DNA from: Curtobacterium ammoniigenes NBRC 101786
Lineage (GTDB): Bacteria; Actinomycetota; Actinomycetes; Actinomycetales; Microbacteriaceae
NCBI RefSeq assembly: GCF_001571045.1
Contig: NZ_BCSV01000004.1
Span: forward strand, 186,001 to 250,000
DNA length: 64,000 nt
Reading direction: 5' to 3'
Positions 1 to 8,600 of this stretch are shown here, piece after piece (within the stretch, counting starts at the first letter, position 1; every line of letters starts with the position of its first letter). The position numbers and the translations under genes are program-made. The notes beneath the pieces are model-generated. The model was not told where the DNA came from. It was given only the letters and a program-made list of their open reading frames with translations, and did no database searches.

Positions 1-875
1 GCGTTCATCGCATGGTGCTCGCCGAGGATGGCGAGGCGGACCTGGACCTGATCGGCGCCGTTCGTCAGTGTGAACGCGGTGCCGGTGCGATCGGTCGTCA
101 GCGAGCCGATGTGGTAATCGGCGTCCGCAGCGGTACCGAATGTCACGACGCGCGCTGCGGTGAGCGCTCGCATCGCCATGACGCGGTCATCGTCGGCGTT
201 GAGCACCGCGGTCGCCGTCGACGGCAGGTCGGTGACCATCTCGCTCTTCGCGCGCTGCGTCATCTCGATGCCGCCGAACTCGCCCGCGTGCGCCAATCCG
301 ACCTTGAGGACGACCCCGACGTCGGGCTCGGCGATTCGAACGAGTCGCGCGATGTGCCCCATCCCGGAGGCCCCCATCTCGACGACGAGGAACCGTGTCC
401 GTTCGGTGATCCGCAGCATCGAGATCGGCGCACCGACGTGATTGTTGAACGAGCCCTGCGGCGCGATCGTCTCGCCCTGCGCCTCCAGAATCGTGCGCAG
501 CATGTTCTTGGTGCTCGTCTTGCCGTTCGATCCCGTGATACCGACGACCTTGAGCTGACCGAGCGCGCGAACGCGTCCGACGACGGCGTGCGCGAGGGCC
601 GCGAGCGCGTCATAGCCGTTCGCGACGACGATCTGCGCGCTGCCTCCGGACGGCACCTCGTGCTCGGTGACGACGAGCGACGCGCCGCGGTCGACTGCCT
701 GCTCGACGAATCGGTGCCCGTCGGTGGACTCTCCGCGGAGCGCGAAGAACAGGCCGCCGGCTTCGACGAGCCGCGAATCGGTCTCGGCGACGCCCGAGAT
801 CAGCGCGTTCGGATCGCCCGCAACGATCGTTCCACGGACCGCCTCCGCGATGTCGGTCAGCGTGAGCGGGATCAC
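1..875 (-). CDS. murF: UDP-N-acetylmuramoyl-tripeptide--D-alanyl-D-alanine ligase, 3' end cut by window
   Basis: This is the last cytoplasmic Mur ligase. It adds D-Ala-D-Ala to the UDP-MurNAc-tripeptide made by MurE. About 291 N-terminal residues are visible and the rest lies beyond position 1. The Mur-ligase ATP loop GITGSNGKT sits near residues 112-120, and the central-domain stretch with NNHVG and EMGASGMGHI follows. The GTG start at 875 overlaps the murE stop codon by 4 bp (GTGA), so translation is probably coupled to murE. There is no ATG at this end of the frame. Identification rests on motifs and on its place in the dcw cluster. Confidence 0.93.
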   Translation of the reverse strand, partial: MIPLTLTDIAEAVRGTIVAGDPNALISGVAETDSRLVEAGGLFFALRGESTDGHRFVEQAVDRGASLVVTEHEVPSGGSAQIVVANGYDALAALAHAVVGRVRALGQLKVVGITGSNGKTSTKNMLRTILEAQGETIAPQGSFNNHVGAPISMLRITERTRFLVVEMGASGMGHIARLVRIAEPDVGVVLKVGLAHAGEFGGIEMTQRAKSEMVTDLPSTATAVLNADDDRVMAMRALTAARVVTFGTAADADYHIGSLTTDRTGTAFTLTNGADQVQVRLAILGEHHAMN

Positions 876-2488
876 TCTGCCCACCCGGCCTCGCGGAGCG
901 CTGTCCTCGCTTCGTCGCGGGCGGAGTACTCGGTCCGGACTCCGCGGATGTCGCGGTAGTCCTGATGGCCCGGGCCCGCCCACAGGATCGAGTCGCCGTC
1001 ACCGGCGAGCCCGACGGCGGTCCGGATCGCCGCTTCGGGAGGACTGACCTCGTAGAGCTCGTGCTCGGGATAGGCCTCGCGGGCGGCGTCGACAAGTGTC
1101 TTGCGGATCGACGCGGGGTCTTCGAAGCGCGGGTGGTGGTCCGTGATCACCAGGATGTCGCTGCCTGCCGCTGCGACCCGTGCCATGTCCGCACGCTTCG
1201 TTGCGTCGCGATCGCCGTCGGCGCCGAACAGCATGATGACCTTGCCCGGTGTGAACTGCCGGACTGCCGCGAGGGTGTTCAGGAAGGCGTCTGGGCTGTG
1301 GCCGAAGTCGACGTAGACGCTGGGGCCCCGATCGCCCGAGACCCGCTCGGTGCGGCCGGGAAGGTACGCCTCGATGGCGCGCACGGGCTCGCCGTCGGCG
1401 TCGACGTCGGCGTAGTCGCGGTGGTTCGACTCGAGCGCGTGCGCGATCGCACCGAGCTCGAAGCCGCCTTCGACGAGCATGACAATCGCGAGGCCCGCGT
1501 TGGCGGCCATATGCCATCCGATCAGCGGGACGCGCGCCTCGAGGCTGCGCCCCTCCGGTCCGGTCAGGCGGAACTCGGTGTACGCGGCGCGCGCCGCGGT
1601 GACCTCCACCCGCCATTCGGCGTCGACGTCCGGCTTCGCGGTGATCGTGGTGACCGGGATGCGTGAGTCCTGGACGACGCGTGCACCCCACGGCGAGTCG
1701 AGCGAGACGACGCCGCGACGCGCTCGATCGGGTTGGAAGAGCGGCAGCTTGGCCTGGTAGTACTCCTCCATGTCCGCATAGTCATCGAGATGGTCGTGAC
1801 TCAGGTTTGTGAATCCGGCGACGTCGAAGACGATGCCGTCGACGCGGTGGCGGCTTAGCGCCTGCGCCGAGACCTCGACGGCGACGGCGCGCACGCCGGC
1901 TTCGCGCATGCGCGCGAGGAGCGCGTGCATCTCGCTCGCTTCCGGCGTGGTCAGTCGGCTCGTCACACTCAGTGACCCGATGTGCCGTTCCGCGGTCGAG
2001 CTGAGCCCGGCGACGAGGCCGAGCTGACGCAGGATTCCCTCGAGGAGGTACGCGGTGCTCGTCTTGCCGTTCGTGCCCGTCACGGCGAAGAGCTGGGGCG
2101 CGTCGTCGGCGTCCTGATCTGTCCGGTAGATCCACGCCGCGATCTCGCCGAGCGCCGCGCGGGGGTCGTCGACGACGAGCACCGGCAGGGAGGCAGGGGT
2201 CGCCAGGGCGAGTCCGTCGGCGTCCGTCAGTATCGCGACGGCACCTCGCGCGGCGGCGTCTGCGGCGAACGCGGCACCGTGCTGGTTGGCGCCGTGTACC
2301 CCGACGAAGAGGTCACCCGGCTCGACCTCGGCGGCGTTCAGCGTGACACCGCTGACCTCGACGCCGTCAGCGTCTCCGACGATCTCGAGCCGGAATGCGT
2401 TCACGAGTTCGGCGAGCGGACGGGCTATCGGGTGTTCCGGGCGGAGGACCGGGGGGATCCGTGCGGACAAGTGCTCCTTCTTCCTCAC
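872..2488 (-). CDS. murE: UDP-N-acetylmuramoyl-L-alanyl-D-glutamate--diamino acid ligase (MurE)
   Basis: MurE adds the third, diamino residue to the peptidoglycan precursor in the cytoplasm. The ATP loop GTNGKTSTAYLL and the substrate segment SRLTTPEA are clear. The specificity motif, DNPR in meso-DAP enzymes, reads HHPR here (codons at 1127-1138), so the amino acid added is uncertain. The frame is open up to an ATG at 2545, but that start overlaps ftsI by 50 bp. I prefer the GTG at 2488, 8 bp past the ftsI stop. A TTG at 2470 preceded by AGGAAGAAGGAG is a second option. It sits in the dcw operon between ftsI and murF. Confidence 0.92.
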   Translation of the reverse strand: MRKKEHLSARIPPVLRPEHPIARPLAELVNAFRLEIVGDADGVEVSGVTLNAAEVEPGDLFVGVHGANQHGAAFAADAAARGAVAILTDADGLALATPASLPVLVVDDPRAALGEIAAWIYRTDQDADDAPQLFAVTGTNGKTSTAYLLEGILRQLGLVAGLSSTAERHIGSLSVTSRLTTPEASEMHALLARMREAGVRAVAVEVSAQALSRHRVDGIVFDVAGFTNLSHDHLDDYADMEEYYQAKLPLFQPDRARRGVVSLDSPWGARVVQDSRIPVTTITAKPDVDAEWRVEVTAARAAYTEFRLTGPEGRSLEARVPLIGWHMAANAGLAIVMLVEGGFELGAIAHALESNHRDYADVDADGEPVRAIEAYLPGRTERVSGDRGPSVYVDFGHSPDAFLNTLAAVRQFTPGKVIMLFGADGDRDATKRADMARVAAAGSDILVITDHHPRFEDPASIRKTLVDAAREAYPEHELYEVSPPEAAIRTAVGLAGDGDSILWAGPGHQDYRDIRGVRTEYSARDEARTALREAGWAE

Positions 2489-2495
2489 TCCACGC

Positions 2496-4283
2496 TCACC
2501 AGGACGACGGATAGGTCGTCGGAGTGGCAGTCGAGGGGGCGACACGGTACTTCTCGAGCACCTGGGACATCAGGGTGCGGAACGCCGGAGCCGCTGCCCA
2601 CGAGTACTTGTCGGTCTGCGGCTTGTTGAACGTCACCGTGACAACATACTGGGGGTCCTCGGTCGGTGCCATTCCGACCACGGAGATGATCGTGTCCGGA
2701 CCGTAGCCCTTCCCGTTCGGCAATGCGACCTGTGCCGTGCCCGTCTTCGCGGAGATGTTGTACCCCGAAATCGGCTGCATGCTTGCGAGGGTGCCGTTCG
2801 CGTCCGCCTTGAATGTGCTCTGCAGCATGTCGACCACCTGCGTGGCGGTCGACTGCGACACGACGCGAGTCGGCGTCGCCTTCGGAGCATCGATAACGGT
2901 GCCGTCGGGCTTGGTGCAGCCCTTGACGAAATGCAGCGGGATGCGGACACCGCCGTTGGCGAGCGTCTGATACACATTCGCGACCTGGAGCGCGGTCGTT
3001 GCGATGCCCTGACCGAACATCGAGTTCTCGTTCGTCTGCGGGTCCCAGTTCGGACTGGTCTGATTCGGCCACGACGGCTGGCCCGGGAACTGAATGTCCG
3101 GGTTCTGTTGGAAGAGCCCGAACTTCTTCATGTAGTCGAACCGCGTCTGCGCACTGAGCTGGTCGCCGAGCTCGGTGATCCCGACGTTGGAGGACTGCGC
3201 GAGCACGCCGGTCATCGTGAGCTTCTCAGTGGGGTGGAGCTCGGCGTCCGAGATCCGGCCGCCCCAGGGGAACGTGCGTGAGTACGGAACGGTGACGCCG
3301 GAGGTCGGCGTCGCCTTGCCCTCCTGGATGAGCGCCGACGCCACGATCGCTTTCATCGTGGATCCGGGCTCATAGGCTGCCGTCAGCGCCCGAGAGCCGA
3401 GCGCTCCCGGATCGGATTGGGCGGTGGGCGTGACGTTGTTCGGGTCCACTGTCGGATAGTCGGCGAGGGCGAGCACCTCCCCCGTCTTCGCGTTGGATAC
3501 CGTCGCGGTCGCCGACGTCGCCTTGAGCGACTGGGCCGCGGTGGCGATGTCCTGCTCCGCCATGTACTGCAGATCCTCGTCGATCGTGGTCTGCAGCGTG
3601 CCTCCGTTGACCGGTTCCTTCGTTGTCACCTTGCTGCCGGGAAGCATCACGCCGTCGAGTCCACGCTCGTACGTCTCGGAGCCGTTCGTCGCGCTGAGGC
3701 ACTGGTTGTACGAGTACTCGAGCCCCGCTTGCGCGCCGTCGGTACCCATGAACCCGGTGAGATTTCCGGCGGTCGCACCGTTGGGGTATACCCGCGCGGC
3801 TTGCTTCTCCGGATAGATCCACGGGATGGACAGCGCCATGACCTTCCGGTAAGTAGGGACGTCGAGGCCTTTGACGAGGTAGGTGAAGTTCGAGTTCGGA
3901 TCGGCCGAGATGTTCTTCTCCATCGTCGCCAGATCCCCGCCCGAGACTGCGGCGAGGGCCGCGAGCGCATCGTGCACGCTCACCGTCTTGATCCGCGTCC
4001 CGCCGAGCTTCCCGGAGAAGCCGGCGACGATCTTGGGCGCGGTGGTGATGTTGTAGCGCGTCACGCTGTCCGCGAGTGGCGTGCCGTTCCGATCCACGAT
4101 CGATCCTCGGACACCGTAGAGCGTCTGCGGAACGCTCGTCTTCGCGACGGACTCACTCGTCAGGGTGGCCGCTTGGACGACCTGGATGTCCACCAGCCGA
4201 ATGACGAAGACTGCGACAAGCGCGATGACGGCGATCATCACCACGCTGTAGCGAATGCGGCGATGCCGGAGCGTGTTCCTCAC
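2496..4283 (-). CDS. ftsI: Septal class B penicillin-binding protein (PBP3/FtsI)
   Basis: This is the peptidoglycan transpeptidase of the division septum. It is 595 residues with a short basic cytoplasmic tail and one membrane anchor (about residues 12-30), then a PBP dimerisation domain and a C-terminal transpeptidase domain. The active-site motifs are all present: EPGSTMK with Ser308, SSN at 364-366 and KTGT at 513-516. The start is GTG, preceded by GAGGAAC. It lies between the FtsL-like gene and murE, the standard dcw position. It is the expected target of beta-lactams and works with FtsW, FtsL and FtsQ outside this window. Confidence 0.95.
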   Translation of the reverse strand: MRNTLRHRRIRYSVVMIAVIALVAVFVIRLVDIQVVQAATLTSESVAKTSVPQTLYGVRGSIVDRNGTPLADSVTRYNITTAPKIVAGFSGKLGGTRIKTVSVHDALAALAAVSGGDLATMEKNISADPNSNFTYLVKGLDVPTYRKVMALSIPWIYPEKQAARVYPNGATAGNLTGFMGTDGAQAGLEYSYNQCLSATNGSETYERGLDGVMLPGSKVTTKEPVNGGTLQTTIDEDLQYMAEQDIATAAQSLKATSATATVSNAKTGEVLALADYPTVDPNNVTPTAQSDPGALGSRALTAAYEPGSTMKAIVASALIQEGKATPTSGVTVPYSRTFPWGGRISDAELHPTEKLTMTGVLAQSSNVGITELGDQLSAQTRFDYMKKFGLFQQNPDIQFPGQPSWPNQTSPNWDPQTNENSMFGQGIATTALQVANVYQTLANGGVRIPLHFVKGCTKPDGTVIDAPKATPTRVVSQSTATQVVDMLQSTFKADANGTLASMQPISGYNISAKTGTAQVALPNGKGYGPDTIISVVGMAPTEDPQYVVTVTFNKPQTDKYSWAAAPAFRTLMSQVLEKYRVAPSTATPTTYPSSW

Positions 4284-4320
4284 GTCGGTTCCTCACGAGG
4301 CGGTGCGGGACGCCCCTGGT

Positions 4321-5049
4321 TCACCGCGTCGACGGCGCCTGGAGCTCGTTCGGGTTCGAGGCTACGGAGGAGTTCGCGGACGCTGCGGACGGCGCGCCCG
4401 GCTCCGCCGTGTTCACAGCATTCGAACCGGCTCCGGTCGTCGTTGCCGACGGGGCGCTCTGCGCCGCTCCGGAGGCTGTGGTCGCGTCCGCCGGTGTCGC
4501 CGCGCCCGCGGCGCTCGCCTGCTCCTTGCTCGTCGCCGTCGCACCGGGCTTCGCGACCACGTTCACTCCGTCGAGGAGCGAGTTCGCGACTTGATTCGGC
4601 TGGCTCGCGGTTGAGTCGGATGCCTTCGCGGGAGTCGGCGTCCCGAATACCTGTCCGGTCTTCGGGTCGAGGTAGACCGGCGTGGTGTTCGCGATCATGC
4701 CGAGCGCCTGTGCATTCCGCGCGAGGTTCTGCGGCGACTCGAGGACGCTGAGCTGCTCGTCGAGCGCCTGCTGCGACTGCGTGAGCTGCGTCTGCTGCGC
4801 GGTGAGGGCGCTCAACGTGTACGCGCCCTGGCTGAGCATCATGCTGATCCCGAGCTGCGCGAGGAGCAGGATGCCGAGGGATCCCACGGCGATCGCGGCT
4901 GCGAGGATCCGGGGTCGTGCTCGACGCTGGGCTCGTGTCGGGGTGACCTCGATCAGATCGGGACGTCGACGCTCCGGCGACCCGGGCAGTGGCGACGGCT
5001 CGGCGTGCGCGCGGACCGAGCGAAGGTCGACGGCGAGGTTCGTGCTCAT
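4321..5049 (-). CDS. ftsL: FtsL-like septum protein with long Ala/Ser/Thr-rich tail
   Basis: This is a 242-residue bitopic membrane protein in the FtsL position of the dcw cluster. It has a basic cytoplasmic N-terminus, a membrane segment at about residues 48-68, a Gln-rich coiled-coil-like stretch at about 80-107 and the NLARNAQALGMI segment typical of FtsL/DivIC proteins. From about residue 140 it carries a low-complexity Ala/Ser/Thr/Pro tail of about 100 residues that ordinary FtsL proteins lack. ATG at 5049 follows the rsmH stop after one base (TGACATG), so the two are probably coupled. FtsL assignment is from position and architecture; sequence conservation in this family is poor. Confidence 0.8.
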   Translation of the reverse strand: MSTNLAVDLRSVRAHAEPSPLPGSPERRRPDLIEVTPTRAQRRARPRILAAAIAVGSLGILLLAQLGISMMLSQGAYTLSALTAQQTQLTQSQQALDEQLSVLESPQNLARNAQALGMIANTTPVYLDPKTGQVFGTPTPAKASDSTASQPNQVANSLLDGVNVVAKPGATATSKEQASAAGAATPADATTASGAAQSAPSATTTGAGSNAVNTAEPGAPSAASANSSVASNPNELQAPSTR

Positions 5050-5050
5050 G

Positions 5051-6007
5051 TCAGTTCCTGATCCGTTCGGCCGCCCGGAGGCGGACAGGGGTGGCGCGTG
5101 GGTTCGCGGCGCGCTCGTCGGCGTCCGCGAGTTCCGCACCTTTGATGACCGGGCGGAAGGTCGGTCGGTGCTCGGGGAGTTCGACGGGAAGGTCGTGCGG
5201 TGCTGTCGAGGTGGACCGCTCCGCGATCGCGCGTTTGACGATCCGGTCTTCGAGCGACTGGTAGGACTCGACGACGAGTCGACCGCCGATCTCGAGCAGA
5301 TCCATCGCGGCCGGGATGGCGCGCTCCAACACGCTGAGTTCCGCATTGACCTCGATGCGGAGCGCCTGGAACACGCGCTTCGCCGGGTGCCCCTGTCGCT
5401 GCACGGCAGCGGGAGTCGCTCGCGTGAGCACCTCGACGAGGTCGGCGGACCGCTCGAACGGCTGCTCCGCTCGGCGTTCGACGATCGCGTGCGCGTACCG
5501 GCCGGCCAGGCGCTCCTCGCCGTACCGCTGGAAGATCCGCCGGAGGTCCGCCTCGTCGTAGGTCGCGAGCACGTCCGCGGCGGTGACACCAGCGGTGCGG
5601 TCCATGCGCATGTCCAGCGGCGCGTCCTTGCTATAGGCGAACCCGCGTTCGACACGGTCGAGCTGCAGCGACGAGACGCCGAGATCGAAGAAGACACCGT
5701 GGACGCGGTCGAATCCGAGGCCGTCGATCGCCGACGCGATCTCGTCGTAGACGGCGTGCACGAGGTGCACGCGCCCGCCGAAGGTCGCGAGACGCTCACC
5801 GGCGATGGCAAGCGCGTCGGTATCGCGGTCCAGCCCGATCAGGGTGACCTCGGGAAAGTGCTCGAGGAGACCCGCTGCGTGGCCGCCCATGCCGAGCGTC
5901 GCGTCGACGACGACCTTGCCCGCGCCGCCAAGCGCGGGCTGGAACAGGTCGACCACCCGGTCCAGGAGTACCGGGGTGTGCGGGTACGGTTCGGAGGCTG
6001 CTGCCAT
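5051..6007 (-). CDS. rsmH: 16S rRNA (cytosine1402-N4)-methyltransferase
   Basis: RsmH (MraW) methylates N4 of C1402 in 16S rRNA using S-adenosylmethionine. The N-terminal HTPVLLDRVVDLF segment and the SAM-binding DATLGMGGHA motif are family hallmarks, followed by GLDRDTDALA and FFDLGVSS. With the ATG at 6007 the product is 318 residues, close to the family norm, and GAGGG lies 7 bp upstream. The frame is open to another ATG at 6049 (332 residues), which cannot be excluded. It is the second gene of the dcw cluster, downstream of mraZ. Confidence 0.95.
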   Translation of the reverse strand: MAAASEPYPHTPVLLDRVVDLFQPALGGAGKVVVDATLGMGGHAAGLLEHFPEVTLIGLDRDTDALAIAGERLATFGGRVHLVHAVYDEIASAIDGLGFDRVHGVFFDLGVSSLQLDRVERGFAYSKDAPLDMRMDRTAGVTAADVLATYDEADLRRIFQRYGEERLAGRYAHAIVERRAEQPFERSADLVEVLTRATPAAVQRQGHPAKRVFQALRIEVNAELSVLERAIPAAMDLLEIGGRLVVESYQSLEDRIVKRAIAERSTSTAPHDLPVELPEHRPTFRPVIKGAELADADERAANPRATPVRLRAAERIRN

Positions 6008-6114
6008 GTCGGCCCTCGCGCCCTCTGTTCCGTGCCTCCGGATCCCCATCCATCCCGACCTGGCACCGGGGAAGGTGTGCCAGGGCGGACGGCTGGGAGT
6101 CCGGAGGCGCGGCG

Positions 6115-6546
6115 TCAGAAGATGCCGGGGATCACCTCCTCGTCGGTGTCGGCGAATTCGTTCTCGACCTGCGCGTAGTAGGTCTCCCAGGCCGGCGTCG
6201 ACCAGATCTCGGCATGGTCGCCGGAGCCGATAACGGTGAGATCGCGTTCCAGACCGGCGTAGTCGCGCAGGTTCTGCGGGATCGTGACCCGGTTCTGCTT
6301 GTCGGGCTGCTCAGGGCTGGCGCCGGACAGGAAGAGCCGCAGGTAGTCGCGAGCGCGCTTGTTCGTCTGCGGAGCTTGACGGAGCCGGTCGTGCAGGGAC
6401 TCGAACTCCCGCGTGCTGTACACGACGATGCAGCGCTCCTGACCCCGTGTCATGACGAGGCCACCGGAAAGCTCATCGCGGAACTTGGCCGGAAGGATCA
6501 CGCGACCCTTCTCGTCGAGCTTCGGGGCATACGTACCGAGCAGCAC
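6115..6546 (-). CDS. mraZ: Transcriptional regulator MraZ
   Basis: MraZ is the AbrB-like regulator at the head of the dcw operon and usually controls its own operon. The 143 residues contain two SpoVT/AbrB-type repeats, the first at the N-terminus ([22 protein letters not shown]) written here as [14 protein letters not shown] then VILPAKFR, the second around residues 78-110 ([18 protein letters not shown]). The start is GTG with AGGGGG just upstream. GTGG-type direct repeats lie 25-55 bp upstream, as in other MraZ operators. The gap of about 110 bp to rsmH is larger than between the other dcw genes. Confidence 0.95.
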   Translation of the reverse strand: MLLGTYAPKLDEKGRVILPAKFRDELSGGLVMTRGQERCIVVYSTREFESLHDRLRQAPQTNKRARDYLRLFLSGASPEQPDKQNRVTIPQNLRDYAGLERDLTVIGSGDHAEIWSTPAWETYYAQVENEFADTDEEVIPGIF

Positions 6547-6570
6547 GTCGACCCCCTCTCGCTCCAGCGG

Positions 6571-6600
6571 CCACCTTGTTCCTCCACTTTACTCCACCAC
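6571..6600 (-). promoter_or_regulatory. MraZ operator repeats upstream of mraZ
   Basis: Read on the minus strand, two copies of GTGGAG-NNNN lie in direct repeat 10 bp apart (GTGGAGTAAA, GTGGAGGAAC), followed by a third GTGG 13 bp on. Direct repeats with this GTGG core and near-helical spacing are the known MraZ binding pattern. The position 25-55 bp before the mraZ start suggests autoregulation of the dcw operon. Seen directly; the regulatory role is inferred. Confidence 0.7.
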
Positions 6601-6872
6601 GCTCCAAATCGGGGAGATTTCGCACCACAGACCTCCCCTGTGCCCCGTTTTGGGGCGCGGGAGCATCGCGGAGGGCCTGCCGCTGCGAGCCTTCGGGGCA
6701 GCGCCGGTGAGCGGCGGGGCACGTCGCACCGCGGGTTCGCGTGCCCGGAAGCACGGCGTCGAGCGGCCCCGGCCCGAGTGGAGGAATGTGGAGCGACCTC
6801 GCGCTGGCCCGCGCGGATCAGCGAGCCCGCTTCCGATCCCGACCCTGAGGGCGATCCCGAGCGCAACGAAAA
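6601..6872. other. Intergenic region between mraZ and the DUF3040 gene
   Basis: The 365 bp from 6547 to 6911 hold no convincing gene; the open frames are GC-bias artefacts. It contains the MraZ operator (6571-6600), two short inverted repeats that may lie in the dcw promoter (AAATC/GATTT at 6606-6620 and GCCCC/GGGGC at 6642-6656) and the terminator at 6873-6899. Confidence 0.5.
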
Positions 6873-6899
6873 ACGGGGCCGGCCCCTGGCCGACCCCGT
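6868..6899 (-). terminator. Rho-independent terminator of the DUF3040 gene
   Basis: On the minus strand an ACGGGGTCGGCC arm and a GGCCGGCCCCGT arm pair across a three-base loop with one mismatch. The stem is followed by a T-run (TTTTTCG). It lies 13 bp past the stop codon at 6912, so it would end that transcript before the mraZ promoter. Confidence 0.75.
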
Positions 6900-6911
6900 C
6901 CTGATGACGTG

Positions 6912-7277
6912 CTAGTTCTGCTGGTTTCGCTTATCCCAGCGGTCGTTCATGCGATCCATGAACCGGCCGTTCGATCGAGACGACCGGGCACGCTGCGAGC
7001 CAGCCCGCCCCGCAACGCGCATGCCCGGGCGCAGCGCCCACAGGACCCCGAGCAGCATGAGGACGAACCCGCCGATACCGATCCATGGCTGGCGCAGCGC
7101 CAAGCCGACGATCACCGCCGCGACTCCGGCGAGTGCGACCAGCACGCCGAGCGTGATCGAGGTGTACGTCGGACGACCCACCCTGCGCGTCACGCGCGCC
7201 ACGAAGTCGGAGTCGTTCTGATAGAGGCTGCGCTCCATCTCCTCGAGGAGGCGCTGCTCTTGCTCCGAGAGTGGCAT
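6912..7277 (-). CDS. DUF3040 family membrane protein
   Basis: This is a 121-residue protein with an N-terminal amphipathic helix (PLSEQEQRLLEEMERSLYQND), typical of DUF3040, and two membrane segments at about residues 39-60 and 64-83, then a basic Arg/Ser/Asn tail. The function of DUF3040 is unknown; members occur next to the dcw cluster in many actinobacteria. The ATG at 7277 has AAGGGAG five bases upstream. It is a single-gene unit between the dcw operon and the divergent prenyl synthase. Confidence 0.8.
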   Translation of the reverse strand: MPLSEQEQRLLEEMERSLYQNDSDFVARVTRRVGRPTYTSITLGVLVALAGVAAVIVGLALRQPWIGIGGFVLMLLGVLWALRPGMRVAGRAGSQRARSSRSNGRFMDRMNDRWDKRNQQN

Positions 7278-7348
7278 CTTGGCTCCCTTGTTATCCCTGG
7301 GATCGACGCGTGTGTCTAGTGGACCGATTGTATGTCTCGGCCACCCAG

Positions 7349-7354
7349 TAGGGT
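7349..7354 (+). promoter_or_regulatory. -10 box (TAGGGT) of a leaderless prenyl synthase transcript
   Basis: TAGGGT ends 7 bp before the GTG at 7362, and a TTGTAT at 7328 may be the -35 element. No ribosome site is needed if transcription starts at the GTG. Confidence 0.55.
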
Positions 7355-7361
7355 AGAGAGC

Positions 7362-8480
7362 GTGGCTGAGAGTACGCGCTTAGTAGATCTCGTCGCAGCC
7401 CGCATCGACCGGGCGCTCTCCGATCAAGCGATCCGCCTCTCGGCAATCAGCCCGGACCTCGAGCCGTTCTCGCAATTCGCCCGCGACCTCCTCGCCGGGG
7501 GCAAGCGGTTCCGTGCGCTGTTCTGCTACTGGGGCTGGCAGGCGGTCGCCGGCCGGTCCGGCGCCGCCGATCCGCTCGCGTCCGGCGCGCGTCAGACGAC
7601 CGCCGAGGCCGTGGTCACCGCAGCGGCCGCGCTCGAGATCTTCCACGCAGCTGCGCTCGTGCACGACGACATCATGGACCGGTCCGACAGTCGCCGAGGA
7701 CGACCGGCGGCGCACCGACGGTTCGAGGGCGAGCACCGCCTCCACGGCTGGTCCGGCGACGCCGAGCTGTACGGGACGAACGCGGCGCTGCTGTTGGGCG
7801 ACCTGCTGCTGTCGCAGAGCGACGCCGTGTTCGACGAGGCGCTCGCGCTGCTCGACCCAGCCCGAGCACGCATCGTCCGGAACGAGTTCCACACGATGCG
7901 TCTCGACGTCACAGCGGGCCAGTACCTCGACATCCACGAAGAACATGCGTGGCCGACCGTGGACGAGGCGGAGCAGCTGCTGCGCGCGCAGCGCGTCATC
8001 GTGTTCAAGTCCGCCAAGTACTCCATCGAGGCCCCGCTCGCCATCGGGGGGCTGATCGCCGGCGCCGACGAGCGTCAGCTCGACGGTTTGCGCTCGTTCG
8101 GGCTTCCGCTGGGCGTCGCGTTCCAGCTGCGTGACGACCTCCTCGGTGTCTTCGGCGACCCCGCGGTCACCGGGAAGCCCGCGGGCGACGACCTTCGCGA
8201 AGGCAAACGGACCGTTCTCATCGCAACGGCCCGCAAATCCCTGCCCGCGAACGCGCGCGCGATCCTCGACGAACTACTCGGCGACCCGACGCTCGACGAC
8301 GATCAGATCGCGATGCTGCGCGCCACACTCACCGAATCTGGTGCGGTGGCCGCCGTCGAGCGCTCGATCGAGCGACATGTAACCCGTGCGAAAGCTGCCC
8401 TCGATGCCGCGCCGCTGACGCCGTCCGGGCGTGCGGAACTCGCGGCGCTCGCCGACACCGTCACCCGTCGCGTCGCCTGA
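7362..8480 (+). CDS. Polyprenyl diphosphate synthase
   Basis: This trans-prenyltransferase condenses isopentenyl diphosphate with allylic diphosphates to make longer isoprenoid chains for quinones or carotenoids. The first aspartate-rich motif is DDIMD (residues 102-106). The second is DDLLGVFGD (from residue 258), where the usual last Asp of DDxxD is Gly, as in other actinobacterial IdsA-type enzymes. GKPAGDDLREGKRT follows. I chose the GTG at 7362 because it lies 7 bp after a -10 box; the ATG at 7332 lacks a ribosome site. Chain length cannot be told from sequence. Its neighbourhood resembles that of M. tuberculosis idsA2. Confidence 0.9.
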   Translation: MAESTRLVDLVAARIDRALSDQAIRLSAISPDLEPFSQFARDLLAGGKRFRALFCYWGWQAVAGRSGAADPLASGARQTTAEAVVTAAAALEIFHAAALVHDDIMDRSDSRRGRPAAHRRFEGEHRLHGWSGDAELYGTNAALLLGDLLLSQSDAVFDEALALLDPARARIVRNEFHTMRLDVTAGQYLDIHEEHAWPTVDEAEQLLRAQRVIVFKSAKYSIEAPLAIGGLIAGADERQLDGLRSFGLPLGVAFQLRDDLLGVFGDPAVTGKPAGDDLREGKRTVLIATARKSLPANARAILDELLGDPTLDDDQIAMLRATLTESGAVAAVERSIERHVTRAKAALDAAPLTPSGRAELAALADTVTRRVA

Positions 8481-8585
8481 CGGCCTGCGCGTGATCGCCG
8501 TGCGCGAGCGATTAAGTCCGCCGCCGGTCAGCGCCGTGCGTCGGCAAGAGAGCCCGGTGCGCGCCAGCGCCGTGCGCGAGCGGCA

Positions 8586-8599
8586 GAGCCCGCGGGCTC
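8586..8599. terminator. Possible hairpin between convergent genes
   Basis: GAGCCCGCGGGCTC is a perfect 14-bp palindrome between the convergent prenyl synthase and Rv2175c-like genes. There is no T-run, so a terminator role is only a guess. The same 120-bp gap also repeats GCCGTGCGCGAGCG twice. Confidence 0.3.
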
Positions 8600-8600
8600 G

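Noticed and set aside
12-959. Long plus-strand frame over murF
   Set aside because: It is antisense to murF, rich in Arg/Asp and without motifs; an artefact of GC-rich codon use.
6498-6866. Frames in the mraZ upstream region
   Set aside because: They overlap the operator repeats and the terminator and lack start signals.
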